13,782 bases of DNA. It comes from CAZSLZ01 sp964607865. Its GTDB lineage: Bacteria; Vulcanimicrobiota; JAJTBE01; CAZSLZ01. The position numbers were made by a program, and so were the translations under genes. Where the stretch lies: positions 1-13,782 of the forward strand of contig CAZSLZ010000094.1 in the NCBI GenBank assembly GCA_964607865.1, read 5' to 3'. The notes under the pieces were generated by a model, which made no database searches, had not been told where the DNA came from, and saw only the letters and a program-made list of their open reading frames with translations. Positions 1 to 7,358 of this stretch are shown piece after piece. Each line of letters opens with the position of its first letter. Within the stretch, counting starts at the first letter, position 1.

Positions 1-623
1 ATAATGGCATTACCATCAAAAAAATAATTTTCGCAAAAACTCATTTCTTTAAAAAATTTCACGGAATTAACCAAAATTTCTTTATAAAAAGGGCAATTCA
101 TTGTTTTCGATTCTTTCTCAAACTGTAAAAACATGAAAAAAAATTTGGGCAGGTTGATTAAATCAGACAAGCTAACCCAATAAATATAATTCTTGGTATG
201 GGGCTCAAGCGTAGCTGCATCAATGGTTTGATATTTCTCCCCTTCGAAGTTGACATAATGATATAACAACGAAAAATTATTATCATTAATAAAGTAGATC
301 TCAATTTCGCCACCTACAGGATTATGCTGGTCGGTAGGATAAAAAGCCATGTAAAACTTTGGTTCATCATTACCAGGTATAATCTCGGGCTCGTGTTCGG
401 GCTCTGGTATTTTCTCAGGTGTTTTATTGTTTTGGTCGCTTTCACGGGTAAATGTGCGTGGTGTATTATCATAATCAACAGCTCCCTCAACCTTAACCAA
501 TTCGGTTATCATAACCGGCACCTCAAAGCCATCTTCTCCCTCAACAATCGCGACATTTTTACTTTGAAAGCCAACAATACGGCCTCCGCCAACATCATTT
601 AAAAATTTTACAGTATCATGCAA
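1..623 (-). CDS. Partial DUF2027 / Smr-family protein (N-terminal part, runs off left edge)
   Basis: An uninterrupted minus-strand frame of about 207 codons is visible, open at the left edge. It begins with D-T-V-K-F-L-N-D-V-G-G-G-R-I-V-G-F, followed by a run ending E-D-G-F-E-V-P-V. This is the N-terminal signature of DUF2027 proteins, which mostly occur in Bacteroidota and carry a C-terminal Smr domain. A Glu/Pro-rich linker follows (about residues 63-80). Then comes the second conserved part, including P-F-Y-K-E-I, V-K-F-F-K and F-C-E-N-Y-F-F-D. The Smr domain would lie beyond position 1. The function is unknown; Smr domains in other proteins are DNA nicking or RNA-cleaving modules. The start is doubtful. 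The only candidate is TTG at 623 inside the end of thrA, with no Shine-Dalgarno sequence, and the usual first residues (about M-K-I-G) are absent. G+C is about 36% here against about 50% in thrA. The frame may come from another genome (see findings). Family call is confident; status as a native gene is not. Confidence 0.75.
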   Translation of the reverse strand, partial: MHDTVKFLNDVGGGRIVGFQSKNVAIVEGEDGFEVPVMITELVKVEGAVDYDNTPRTFTRESDQNNKTPEKIPEPEHEPEIIPGNDEPKFYMAFYPTDQHNPVGGEIEIYFINDNNFSLLYHYVNFEGEKYQTIDAATLEPHTKNYIYWVSLSDLINLPKFFFMFLQFEKESKTMNCPFYKEILVNSVKFFKEMSFCENYFFDGNAI

Positions 624-3259
624 TAAAAGGATTCATGAATAAATTCCATGTTGGAAATTTCTTTAAGGGCTTTTGTCATATCCGATTTTTTTGATTCCTT
701 AAGTTCAAAGATTACATAGGCTCTGCTCCCATCGGGTTTTTCCTGCAACACCCGTTTGATGGACAGTTGGAAATCACCCAGTACTGTGGCGATTCTACCC
801 ATAACTCCAGGGTTATCCTCAGTGGTGAACCTTAAATACCATGAAGATTTTATTTCGCCCTCCGAAGCTGGTTTTCTTTCCACTTTGGTTTTGAAATAAC
901 CGGGAACATCCACCATGTATGCCCTGGCTTTTCTGGATACATCCAGAATATCCCTTACCACGGAACGGGCAGTCGGGATAGCTCCGGCGCCTTTACCTAT
1001 TTTGGTAATGGGTTCGCTCCGCCCTTTAAGATATAACGACAGGGCATTGTTTTCTTCCCGAACCGAAGCCAGGGGGTGGGTGGGGGCAATCAACGCAGGC
1101 CCCACGTTCAGAATCAGTTTGTCATTTATTATCTTCGCTATTACCAGGTGTTTTATAAGCATTCCCCACCGTTCAAATGCCTGGTTGTCGGCAGTTTCAA
1201 GGCCGGTAATGCCCCGGGTGGGAATTTTCTTGTAATCGATTTTCTGGTTGAAAAGAATGGAAGCCAGAATGGATAATTTCTGGGCGGCGTCGATGCCCTC
1301 CACGTCCATAGTAGGATCCGCTTCGGCAAAACCTTTTTGCTGGGCCAATCCGATAGCTTCTTCCATGGGCATGCCCTCGGCGAACCGGGACAGGACATAA
1401 TTGCTGGTTCCGTTAACTATACCCTCAATTCCCTGAATGTCGCCGGAACCGGGAAATGTAAGAAAATCGTCAATTATGGGAATTTCCGCGCAGACGCTGG
1501 CCTCGAAACCAATATTACACCGATATGTGTCCGCAGCCTGGAAAATTTCACTGCCATGTTCTGCAAGCAGGGCTTTGTTTGCAGTTACAACGTGCTTGCC
1601 CTGTTTCAGCGCTTCAAGAACATATTCCCGGGCAGGTTCAATACCCCCCAGGAGCTCCACTACCACATCCACCAGGGGGTTCCCCAGAATTTCCTTTATG
1701 TCCCTGGTGAATTTACCACGGAAACCCATTCTTCTCTTTTTTCTGGGGTTACGCACCAGTGCCGAGGGGAAATTTAACTGGAAACCGCTTTTTTCCGGCG
1801 AATACATCTTCTGGGAGTATTCCACTACACCGCTTCCCACGGTTCCAAACCCCAAAAGCCCCACCGTAACCACGTCTTCCATGAATGTGTCTTTATATAA
1901 TTTTAATAATACATCTTCCAGGCCCCGTTTTTTTACCAGAAACTCATAGGAGTTATCGGTGACCAGCTGGGGAGATTTATGAACTACTGTCATTCCATAT
2001 TTTTCCAGGTTCTCAGCTCCAGCCAGAGAATTATGAATTTTCGAAAGGTATCGGGAATTCTGCCCCAGCCCGTCTCCCACGATTTTTATAAGAACCTGGT
2101 CCCGGCTGATATGGCTTTGATACTTGCTTTCAATTTCACTGAAAGCCGGGTGGTATTTGTCGAAAACCAGTGAAAGCCGGCCGTAGGTTTCTGATGCCAA
2201 TACCGTAGTAATTCCCTCTATTTCCTCCAACTCCCGGATAAATTTTCGTCCTTCGCTATAGGTTCTGGGGTACAAATTAAACAGCTGGGTTCCCTCCAGG
2301 CATGTTATACCCCTGGGTTTTCCCGAGTAATCCCTTTCACTGGTTATAAGGGTGCCGGGTTGGCTTGGGTTAAAAGTGTTTCTTATGCGGAGCCTTATAT
2401 GTTTGCCTTTCAATACAGCCTGCTGGACTGCCAGAAGGGTTTTTTTACTAAGAACCCTGGACCCGAAAGCGGCCATCTGGAATGCTTCTTCATAGGAAAG
2501 CCTGGGTATGGGGTAGGGGTGGCCAATTTCCTTGAATTGCAGGGGAAGGTAACCAGGATTGATAGAATATATACCATTAACATCTGTCCAGATTTCTACT
2601 TCCCGTTTCAGGGCTGCGCCGATTATTGCTGCGGTGTAATCGGAACCGCCCCTTCCCAGGGTTGTTGGTTCCCCCCCGGAGGTATAACCGATGAAACCTG
2701 GAAAAACAATAAGTTTCTTATTGGCGATTATTGCGGTGGCGATATTTTCGTAACTGTCTTCCAGAATGTCTGCATCACCAAAAACATCGTTGGTTACAAA
2801 CCCAAAATTTACAGGATCAACAGCCTCAAAATCGATTCCGATCTTTTGTAAAAATGAAGCAAGTATTATTGAGGAAAAAATTTCACCGAATCGTGATATT
2901 TTATCCAGGGCTTTGAATCCATGGTTTTGATGCTGCTTAAGGTTTTCAAGATTGGTTTCAAGTTCAGCGAATTTTTCATTCAGAATTGTATTGTCAAGCT
3001 CCAGTTCGGTTATAAGGTGAATATGTTTATCCCTGATTATTTCCAGGTCTTTCTGAAGTTCTTCTTCTTTAATTGCCTTGCGGGCAAGCTGAAGCAATAA
3101 ATCGGTAACTTTAATTCCATAATCCAGGGTTCCTGTGGCGGAAACCACCACCACGGGGTTGGAGTCGAGATTTTCTTCAATGAGCCTGGCAACGGTTTCA
3201 AAACATTGGGCATTGGCCAGGGAGCTGCCCCCAAATTTCATTACTTTTTTAGTATGCAT
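608..3259 (-). CDS. thrA: Bifunctional aspartokinase / homoserine dehydrogenase with C-terminal ACT domain
   Basis: A cytoplasmic fusion enzyme that catalyses the first step (aspartate to aspartyl phosphate) and third step (aspartate semialdehyde to homoserine) of the threonine/methionine branch. The aspartokinase domain spans about 1-310: KFGGSS at 8-13, SRFGE at 122-126, GRGGSD at 202-207, and WTDVNG at 224-229. A regulatory ACT region follows at about 315-455, with IVGDGL near 393-398. Homoserine dehydrogenase starts near 463: nucleotide-binding GFGTVG at 470-475, TANK at 559-562, then E646, D657 and K661, which keep the spacing of the yeast catalytic residues E208, D219 and K223. At about 806-883 there is an extra ACT domain (TEDNPGV). 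Such a tail is usual in single-function Gram-positive-type Hom but absent from the 820-residue E. coli ThrA. The ATG is preceded by GGAG 7 nt upstream. No clear promoter is seen in the 49 nt behind the HD-GYP terminator. The C-terminus ends abruptly (M-I-L) at a suspected sequence junction and may lack its last few residues. Confidence 0.95.
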   Translation of the reverse strand: MHTKKVMKFGGSSLANAQCFETVARLIEENLDSNPVVVVSATGTLDYGIKVTDLLLQLARKAIKEEELQKDLEIIRDKHIHLITELELDNTILNEKFAELETNLENLKQHQNHGFKALDKISRFGEIFSSIILASFLQKIGIDFEAVDPVNFGFVTNDVFGDADILEDSYENIATAIIANKKLIVFPGFIGYTSGGEPTTLGRGGSDYTAAIIGAALKREVEIWTDVNGIYSINPGYLPLQFKEIGHPYPIPRLSYEEAFQMAAFGSRVLSKKTLLAVQQAVLKGKHIRLRIRNTFNPSQPGTLITSERDYSGKPRGITCLEGTQLFNLYPRTYSEGRKFIRELEEIEGITTVLASETYGRLSLVFDKYHPAFSEIESKYQSHISRDQVLIKIVGDGLGQNSRYLSKIHNSLAGAENLEKYGMTVVHKSPQLVTDNSYEFLVKKRGLEDVLLKLYKDTFMEDVVTVGLLGFGTVGSGVVEYSQKMYSPEKSGFQLNFPSALVRNPRKKRRMGFRGKFTRDIKEILGNPLVDVVVELLGGIEPAREYVLEALKQGKHVVTANKALLAEHGSEIFQAADTYRCNIGFEASVCAEIPIIDDFLTFPGSGDIQGIEGIVNGTSNYVLSRFAEGMPMEEAIGLAQQKGFAEADPTMDVEGIDAAQKLSILASILFNQKIDYKKIPTRGITGLETADNQAFERWGMLIKHLVIAKIINDKLILNVGPALIAPTHPLASVREENNALSLYLKGRSEPITKIGKGAGAIPTARSVVRDILDVSRKARAYMVDVPGYFKTKVERKPASEGEIKSSWYLRFTTEDNPGVMGRIATVLGDFQLSIKRVLQEKPDGSRAYVIFELKESKKSDMTKALKEISNMEFIHESFYCMIL

Positions 3260-3308
3260 AAGTTGACTCCAGAAATCGAATTATTATTATTAATTCATAC
3301 GAAATGAA

Positions 3309-3331
3309 AAAGCCCCTTCAGAAGGGGCTTT
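3309..3331 (-). terminator. Rho-independent terminator of the HD-GYP gene
   Basis: A 10-bp perfect stem (3309-3318 with 3322-3331), with AAGCCCC/GGGGCTT at its core and a 3-nt loop, lies 7 nt past the stop of the HD-GYP gene. Read on the minus strand it runs into a T tract. It separates the HD-GYP gene from thrA, so the two are probably not one transcript unless it leaks. Confidence 0.9.
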
Positions 3332-3337
3332 GAGTTA

Positions 3338-4639
3338 TTAACTATCTATCAGGAATCTCAGTTCCTCCAGTTTTGCCACATCCACAAAACCATCTACTCT
3401 GATGTAATCTTCCAGTATTTCCATAAAGTTTTCCATCAGGTCCAGGGCATCTTCCCTTTCCTTCTGCTTATCAAGGGTATTTCTCAATTTCAGTTCAATA
3501 TCCAGTTCGCCGGGTTTTACATACCTTTTTCTTATGAGCATTCTGATAAAAGGAAAAACCAGGTTTGGATCAAACTGCCTGCCTCTGAGCCTGATTAACT
3601 CGTTTACCGCATCGCTGGTGGATAGAGCTTTTCGATAGGGCCGGTCTTCCACCATGGCATCAAAAGTATCGGTAATTGTGATAAGCCTGGCTGCCAGAGG
3701 GATATTTTCACCTTTCAACTTGTCGGGATAGCCGGTACCATCATATTTCTCGTGATGATGCCTGATACCTGGAATGGCGCCGTGGAGCGAAGGATAGGGC
3801 TTCACAATTTCCACTCCTATAAGAGGGTGAGTTTTAATTATTTCATATTCTTCATCGTTCAGAGGAGCTGTTTTTTCAATAATTTCAGAGGGAATAAGCA
3901 TTTTGCCGATGTCGTGCAAACTGCCGCAGTCCCGCAGATATTGCTTCATATCTCCCACAAATTCACCCAGCCCGGATTGGGCTTCCGGGTCTATCTCGGT
4001 AATTGCCGAACCTATCTGGCCAATGTCCTTGAAGAAGGCGGCGTTTGCCAGGTTTTTCAACTCCTGCTGGTCTTCAATTCCCAGCTCCTCCCCAAGCTCA
4101 ACCGTCCAGTCCATGACTCTTTCCGAGTGCTCAAAAGTATATTCTGAATGAATTTTCATCAGGAGGCCCAGGAAGTAAGCTGGAATTTCCTCGTCATCGC
4201 CTTCCTTGAGGTGTTTCTTCAGGATGTCCCATATTGATGATGAGGCAAATTTGGCTGCCTGCCTCAGTTCGTCCATGGAAGGCTCGGTTCGCAGGCAGGA
4301 CAAGAAAGTACGTTCCATGTTGTCCCTGTGATGTCTTATCCTGATGGCTTTCTGCCGTTGTTCGTTGAACTGGGCATTCATTCCCGGTGAAAAACGCACG
4401 TTATCAGATAAACGGCGGTTTGCCACCTCAGGTTTATCGGGTGTGGCCTGAGTTTCAGCGCCGGTTTTTGACTGTTGCGCCTGTCTGGCCCCCGTGGCTG
4501 AAGCGGGTTGATTCTGGGCAGGAGTCTGCTGGGTCTGAGCCGGCGTCCGTCCAGGGATTTGATTTCCTGTACCCCGAACCATGGAGCCAAAGCCCGGTTT
4601 ATTTATCTGGTTTAAAAAACTATCTGAAAAGTTTGCCAT
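3338..4639 (-). CDS. HD-GYP domain cyclic-di-GMP phosphodiesterase-like protein
   Basis: Likely a cytoplasmic cyclic dinucleotide phosphodiesterase (cyclic-di-GMP to pGpG or GMP) or a related signalling hydrolase. Residues 1-30 are unassigned. Residues 30-75 are a Pro/Gln/Ala/Thr-rich disordered linker, and 76-150 are predicted helical. The HD-GYP domain covers about 155-370: HSERV at 171-175, HDIGK at 242-246, HPLIG at 271-275, HHHEKYDGTGYP at 294-305, DTFDAM at 324-329, and RGRQFDP at 352-358. All diagnostic HD-GYP elements are present. The C-terminus (380-433) is charged and helical. There is no signal peptide or membrane segment and no recognisable receiver domain. Oddity: H171 and the HD pair are 71 residues apart instead of the usual 30-odd. 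A degenerate HD-like motif (F-F-K-D-I-G-Q-I-G, 202-210) sits at the expected place. AAAGGTG lies 5 nt before the ATG. A TATAAT lies further upstream (4707-4702), with a poor -35. Confidence 0.93.
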   Translation of the reverse strand: MANFSDSFLNQINKPGFGSMVRGTGNQIPGRTPAQTQQTPAQNQPASATGARQAQQSKTGAETQATPDKPEVANRRLSDNVRFSPGMNAQFNEQRQKAIRIRHHRDNMERTFLSCLRTEPSMDELRQAAKFASSSIWDILKKHLKEGDDEEIPAYFLGLLMKIHSEYTFEHSERVMDWTVELGEELGIEDQQELKNLANAAFFKDIGQIGSAITEIDPEAQSGLGEFVGDMKQYLRDCGSLHDIGKMLIPSEIIEKTAPLNDEEYEIIKTHPLIGVEIVKPYPSLHGAIPGIRHHHEKYDGTGYPDKLKGENIPLAARLITITDTFDAMVEDRPYRKALSTSDAVNELIRLRGRQFDPNLVFPFIRMLIRKRYVKPGELDIELKLRNTLDKQKEREDALDLMENFMEILEDYIRVDGFVDVAKLEELRFLIDS

Positions 4640-4758
4640 AATTTCACCTTTACCTGTATATAATAATTGTATATATCAACTGCTTATTCCTGTTTTTTAA
4701 GATTATACTTCATGTGCTATTTCACTTACAGGTTGATAACTGTCTAGATTAAATTTAA

Positions 4759-5670
4759 TTATACCAGAAGCCTGACCTCAATTCCTGTAACCAGCAGGGT
4801 ATGCATTACAAAAGAGGTTCCTATTCCCCTGGTTTCCAGGGTGGCTCTGCCGAAAAACCAGCCTAGAAAGGTGAATAACCCTATTTTAATCAGGCTCAAG
4901 GTTAAAGCTGTCGGGTCATAATGAACCAGGGCGAAAAGTATTGCCTGAAACCAGTTAGCCCCACTTTCAGAAAATACCTGAGAAAAAACCGATAATAATA
5001 CCCCCCTGAACAGGCTTTCCTCAACAAAACAATTCCAGAAAGCATAAAGAAAAATGGGGGCCAGCAGTATAAGAATTAATTGTATGGGAGCCTGGTTTAA
5101 ATGGTTGATAAAAAAAATAACTGTAATGACGGCGAAAACCAGAATGGCGAATTTTACCAGAATTTTTTCCCAGGTTTCTTCTTTCTGAGGGTTTATAATT
5201 CCGGTTCTGGTTCTCAGGTTTCCAATTCTTATGAAATTGGTATAAGGCTGTTCCGGAAACAGAAAAAACAGAAGAAATACAAAGCCAAGGGGAATGGCAT
5301 GAAAAATTCTGTGTAAAAAGAATTGATTCAAATGCTGCACGCCCGCTGGGGTAAGAAAACTTTCCCAGTTGCCCGGCGCGACCAGAACTGAACTTCTGTA
5401 AGCCAATTCAGCCAGGGCGTATCCCCAACCCAGGGTAAGAATAAAAATTGTGATATGAGAATATCTTTCTAATTTTTTGACTGATAAAACAAATAGATTT
5501 ATCAGAATCAGGCCGGCAATTAAATAATTGTAGCTGGCAAGTTTCATGAGAAAAATTTTTCCTCTGGGCAGGTTTTCAAATGCCGGCAAATTAATCAGCC
5601 AGAAAACACCAAAAGCGCACAGGGTAATTATCAAATGTATTCTGTTTCTTTTCTCTCTGAAAAAGTTCAT
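4759..5670 (-). CDS. CPBP-family (CAAX/Abi) intramembrane metalloprotease
   Basis: An integral inner-membrane protein with about eight hydrophobic segments. The CPBP glutamic-type protease signature is complete (numbering from the upstream ATG at 5676): E219-E220-x3-R224 (V-E-E-S-L-F-R-G), F-A-L-V-H with H252, and a third motif ending in H292 (S-F-V-M-H). This superfamily includes eukaryotic Rce1 CAAX proteases and bacterial bacteriocin-immunity or membrane-protein-processing proteases. The substrate cannot be told from sequence. The extension to the upstream ATG (5676) puts the Shine-Dalgarno AGAGGT directly against the start. The second ATG at 5670 leaves 7 nt after AGAGG, so I prefer 5670 (303 residues). 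The long N-terminal membrane half (about 200 residues before EExxxR) is larger than in the shortest family members. Its nearest neighbours share its strand but have no obvious functional link. Confidence 0.88.
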   Translation of the reverse strand: MNFFREKRNRIHLIITLCAFGVFWLINLPAFENLPRGKIFLMKLASYNYLIAGLILINLFVLSVKKLERYSHITIFILTLGWGYALAELAYRSSVLVAPGNWESFLTPAGVQHLNQFFLHRIFHAIPLGFVFLLFFLFPEQPYTNFIRIGNLRTRTGIINPQKEETWEKILVKFAILVFAVITVIFFINHLNQAPIQLILILLAPIFLYAFWNCFVEESLFRGVLLSVFSQVFSESGANWFQAILFALVHYDPTALTLSLIKIGLFTFLGWFFGRATLETRGIGTSFVMHTLLVTGIEVRLLV

Positions 5671-5719
5671 ATTCATACCTCTTAATATTATTGTTCATCA
5701 GTTCTCAGTTACCCTTTGT

Positions 5720-5748
5720 ATTATAAATAAAGAAAGATAATAAATAAA
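5720..5748 (-). promoter_or_regulatory. Candidate sigma-70 promoter of the CPBP protease gene
   Basis: On the minus strand a perfect -10 TATAAT (5725-5720) is preceded by TTTATT (5748-5743) at 17 nt. The -35 is weak (3 of 6). Transcription would start about 40 nt upstream of the AGAGGT ribosome binding site. Based on consensus only. Confidence 0.35.
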
Positions 5749-5768
5749 CCCGACAAAAAGGAATTTAA

Positions 5769-5791
5769 TAAAAACTGACGAAAAGACAGTT
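5769..5791. repeat. Inverted repeat upstream of the lipoprotein gene
   Basis: AAAACTG and CAGTTTT are separated by 9 nt in the divergent region between the CPBP protease and the lipoprotein gene. There is no T tract after it, so it is a candidate operator or a weak hairpin, not a terminator. Boundaries are good to a base or so. Confidence 0.35.
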
Positions 5792-5859
5792 TTAACCAGG
5801 AAAAGATTTCGGTATCATCCGAGATTAAATATTATGTATATATCAAGGAGGAGGATTTT

Positions 5860-6576
5860 ATGAAAAAGAAAGTTTTAGTGGTATGTCTTATTCTGGTTTT
5901 CGCTCTTTCATTTCTGGCAGGTTGTACCCAGAACAAACCCAAGAACCCACCTCCGGGAAGACCCGGACCTGGTGGGCCTGGACCCGGCGGACGGGGACCC
6001 GGCGGACGGGGACCCGGAAGACCTGGCGGACGTGGCCCCGGAAGACCCGGCGGACCCGCAGCTGGCCCAACCATAGAATATCTCAAGGGTGTAACCTTAC
6101 TCTATAGCGAGAAGGAAAGTCCTGAAGAAGTTGATTTTGTTGAAGTTACCGATATGGCTGTTCCTGAAACTGCAACCGCAGTAGCAGTGAAGGTTCCCAA
6201 AAGCGAAGAAATGCCTGCTGACAAGGTATTAACTGTGCATCTTTTCAAAGAAGGCGGCGAGGAAGCAATTGTTACCCAGGAATTTAACCCTGCTGATGCC
6301 AGTGAAAAAGATGGCATGATAGTATTTATGAACGAAGGCAAACCTTTCGAAGCTGCCCCTTATCATATTGAATTCCAGGAAAAAGATGGAAACAAAATGG
6401 TAATGAAATACAAAGTGGGCCCTGCAGTAATGAAAACCGAAGACGGCGAGGAAAAAGTAATCGATGAAACAGTGGAAGGCGAAAAAGTAATCGATGAAAC
6501 TCCTGCTGAAGAAACCAAAGAAGAGACTAAACCCGAAGAAGCCAAGACCGAAGAAAAACCTGAAGAAACCAAGTAG
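5860..6576 (+). CDS. Lipoprotein with Gly/Pro/Arg-rich stalk and acidic repeat tail
   Basis: The N-terminal signal (MKKK, then a hydrophobic stretch) ends in the lipobox L-A-G-C with C22, so the protein should be lipid-anchored to a membrane. Residues about 30-69 are almost only Gly, Pro and Arg. Unlike collagen, the glycines do not keep a strict three-residue period. Residues about 70-190 form a more normal domain with alternating hydrophobic residues, perhaps beta-rich; I do not recognise it. The last 45 residues are Glu/Lys/Thr-rich and include a duplicated E-K-V-I-D-E-T. The stalk may cross or bind peptidoglycan or other polymers; that is inference. The start is well supported by AAGGAGGAGG just upstream. 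A strong terminator follows, so it is a single-gene unit. It is a possible cargo for the nearby LolA-like carrier, but nothing specific links them. Confidence 0.85.
   Translation: MKKKVLVVCLILVFALSFLAGCTQNKPKNPPPGRPGPGGPGPGGRGPGGRGPGRPGGRGPGRPGGPAAGPTIEYLKGVTLLYSEKESPEEVDFVEVTDMAVPETATAVAVKVPKSEEMPADKVLTVHLFKEGGEEAIVTQEFNPADASEKDGMIVFMNEGKPFEAAPYHIEFQEKDGNKMVMKYKVGPAVMKTEDGEEKVIDETVEGEKVIDETPAEETKEETKPEEAKTEEKPEETK
5980..6057 (+). repeat. GC-rich tandem repeats encoding the Gly/Pro/Arg stalk
   Basis: Two identical 15-mers (5980-5994 and 5995-6009, GGACCCGGCGGACGG) are followed by two imperfect 24-mers (6010-6033 and 6034-6057). Both units are multiples of three, so copy-number change would lengthen or shorten the protein stalk without a frameshift. 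The tract is far more GC-rich than its surroundings. Confidence 0.85.
6451..6500 (+). repeat. 20-bp exact direct repeat in the lipoprotein tail
   Basis: GAAAAAGTAATCGATGAAAC occurs at 6451-6470 and again at 6481-6500, a 30-nt period. It encodes the doubled E-K-V-I-D-E-T. The lack of synonymous differences suggests a recent duplication. Confidence 0.9.
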
Positions 6577-6592
6577 GTTGTTAAATGATGAG

Positions 6593-6621
6593 AAAAGGCT
6601 GCTTTCAAAGCAGCCTTTTTT
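6593..6621 (+). terminator. Rho-independent terminator of the lipoprotein gene
   Basis: GGCTGCTT (6597-6604) pairs with AAGCAGCC (6608-6615) around a 3-nt loop. The stem is extended by four A-T pairs and followed by a T tract to 6621. It lies 16 nt past the stop. Confidence 0.93.
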
Positions 6622-6697
6622 ATTTATAATTTTTGCCTGGTAAAAAACAAAAGAACCCCCATAGCGATTCTTTATTAATTTTAACTCAAATTCTATA

Positions 6698-7204
6698 TTA
6701 AATTACTGTGGATGTATCAATATACATTTCTTCCAGTTTCCTGCGGTTTCTGCGGTTAATGCACATAGCTTCATTAATCTGTTCGTTTCCCTGATAAGCC
6801 AATTCCAGCCCATAATCAAGGTGTTCCACATTTTCATCTTCCAGGTACAACATCATATGTGACACACCCTCGTTATATAAAGCTATACCATTGAAACCAA
6901 CTTCCAACTCTTCGGCGAAATCGTCGTATGCTTCTTCGGGAATCTCGATATCTCTGATTTCCGTTTCCTTTTGAGCAAGGGCTTCAGCTATATTTTCAAT
7001 AAAATCTGCATACTCATCAATAGACCATTCACCGGATTTGATTTTTTCCACGGCCTCTCTTAATTGGTTGTAACGGCCCATTTCCTTGTCTGGGTCCTTA
7101 ACCATCTGGCCAGCTTGAGGAATATTAGGCAGTACCGCATTACAGTTACTGCAATATTTCTGTCCCTGAGTATTTTCAGATCCACATCTTGTGCAAACTA
7201 TCAA
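6698..7204 (-). CDS. Zinc-ribbon protein with C-terminal helical domain (paralogue A)
   Basis: The N-terminus is a four-cysteine zinc ribbon: C4-x2-C7 and C18-x2-C21. A short linker leads to an acidic, mostly helical domain (about 40-168). It is homologous along its length to the protein encoded at 8152-8646. Shared features are Q-L-x-E-A-V-E with a nearby lysine, I-P followed by acidic residues, a G-x2-G-I-x-L-Y stretch, L-Y-L-x-D-x-N, H-L-x2-G and A-x3-N-x3-N-x-A. No signal peptide, so cytoplasmic. The function is unknown and I know of no named family for the helical part. The start is TTG, supported by GGAGGGAGG 8 nt upstream; no in-frame ATG fits better. It is transcribed divergently from the LolA-like gene across 154 nt. 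Confidence 0.85.
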   Translation of the reverse strand: MIVCTRCGSENTQGQKYCSNCNAVLPNIPQAGQMVKDPDKEMGRYNQLREAVEKIKSGEWSIDEYADFIENIAEALAQKETEIRDIEIPEEAYDDFAEELEVGFNGIALYNEGVSHMMLYLEDENVEHLDYGLELAYQGNEQINEAMCINRRNRRKLEEMYIDTSTVI

Positions 7205-7358
7205 AAAAGGGACCTCCCTCCATGTTTTCTAAAATAATATAGGCTTATACTTCTTTGCTTTTATTCTTTGTGAAGGAAATTTTCTCCTTCCTGACAATAT
7301 ATAAATTGAAATAAAACTTGTTTTTTTTCGTAGAATATTATCAGGAGGCTGATTTCAA

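Noticed and set aside
324..602. Plus-strand ORF of 92 residues
   Set aside because: It has no ribosome binding site, its composition is odd, and it lies wholly opposite the DUF2027 frame, which has clear family motifs.
1437..1949. 170-residue plus-strand ORF
   Set aside because: Shadow of the homoserine dehydrogenase part of thrA.
5976..6057. CRISPR array
   Set aside because: The repeats are short, directly adjacent without spacers, and in frame within a coding sequence.
5832..6086. Minus-strand ORF rich in Pro/Gly/Arg
   Set aside because: It is the mirror of the GC-rich repeats of the lipoprotein gene, which has a signal peptide, lipobox and strong ribosome binding site on the plus strand.
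7272..7290. GAAGGA/TCCTTC hairpin in the divergent region between zinc-ribbon paralogue A and the LolA-like gene
   Set aside because: Six base pairs with a 7-nt loop can arise by chance in this AT-rich stretch, and nothing around it supports a role.
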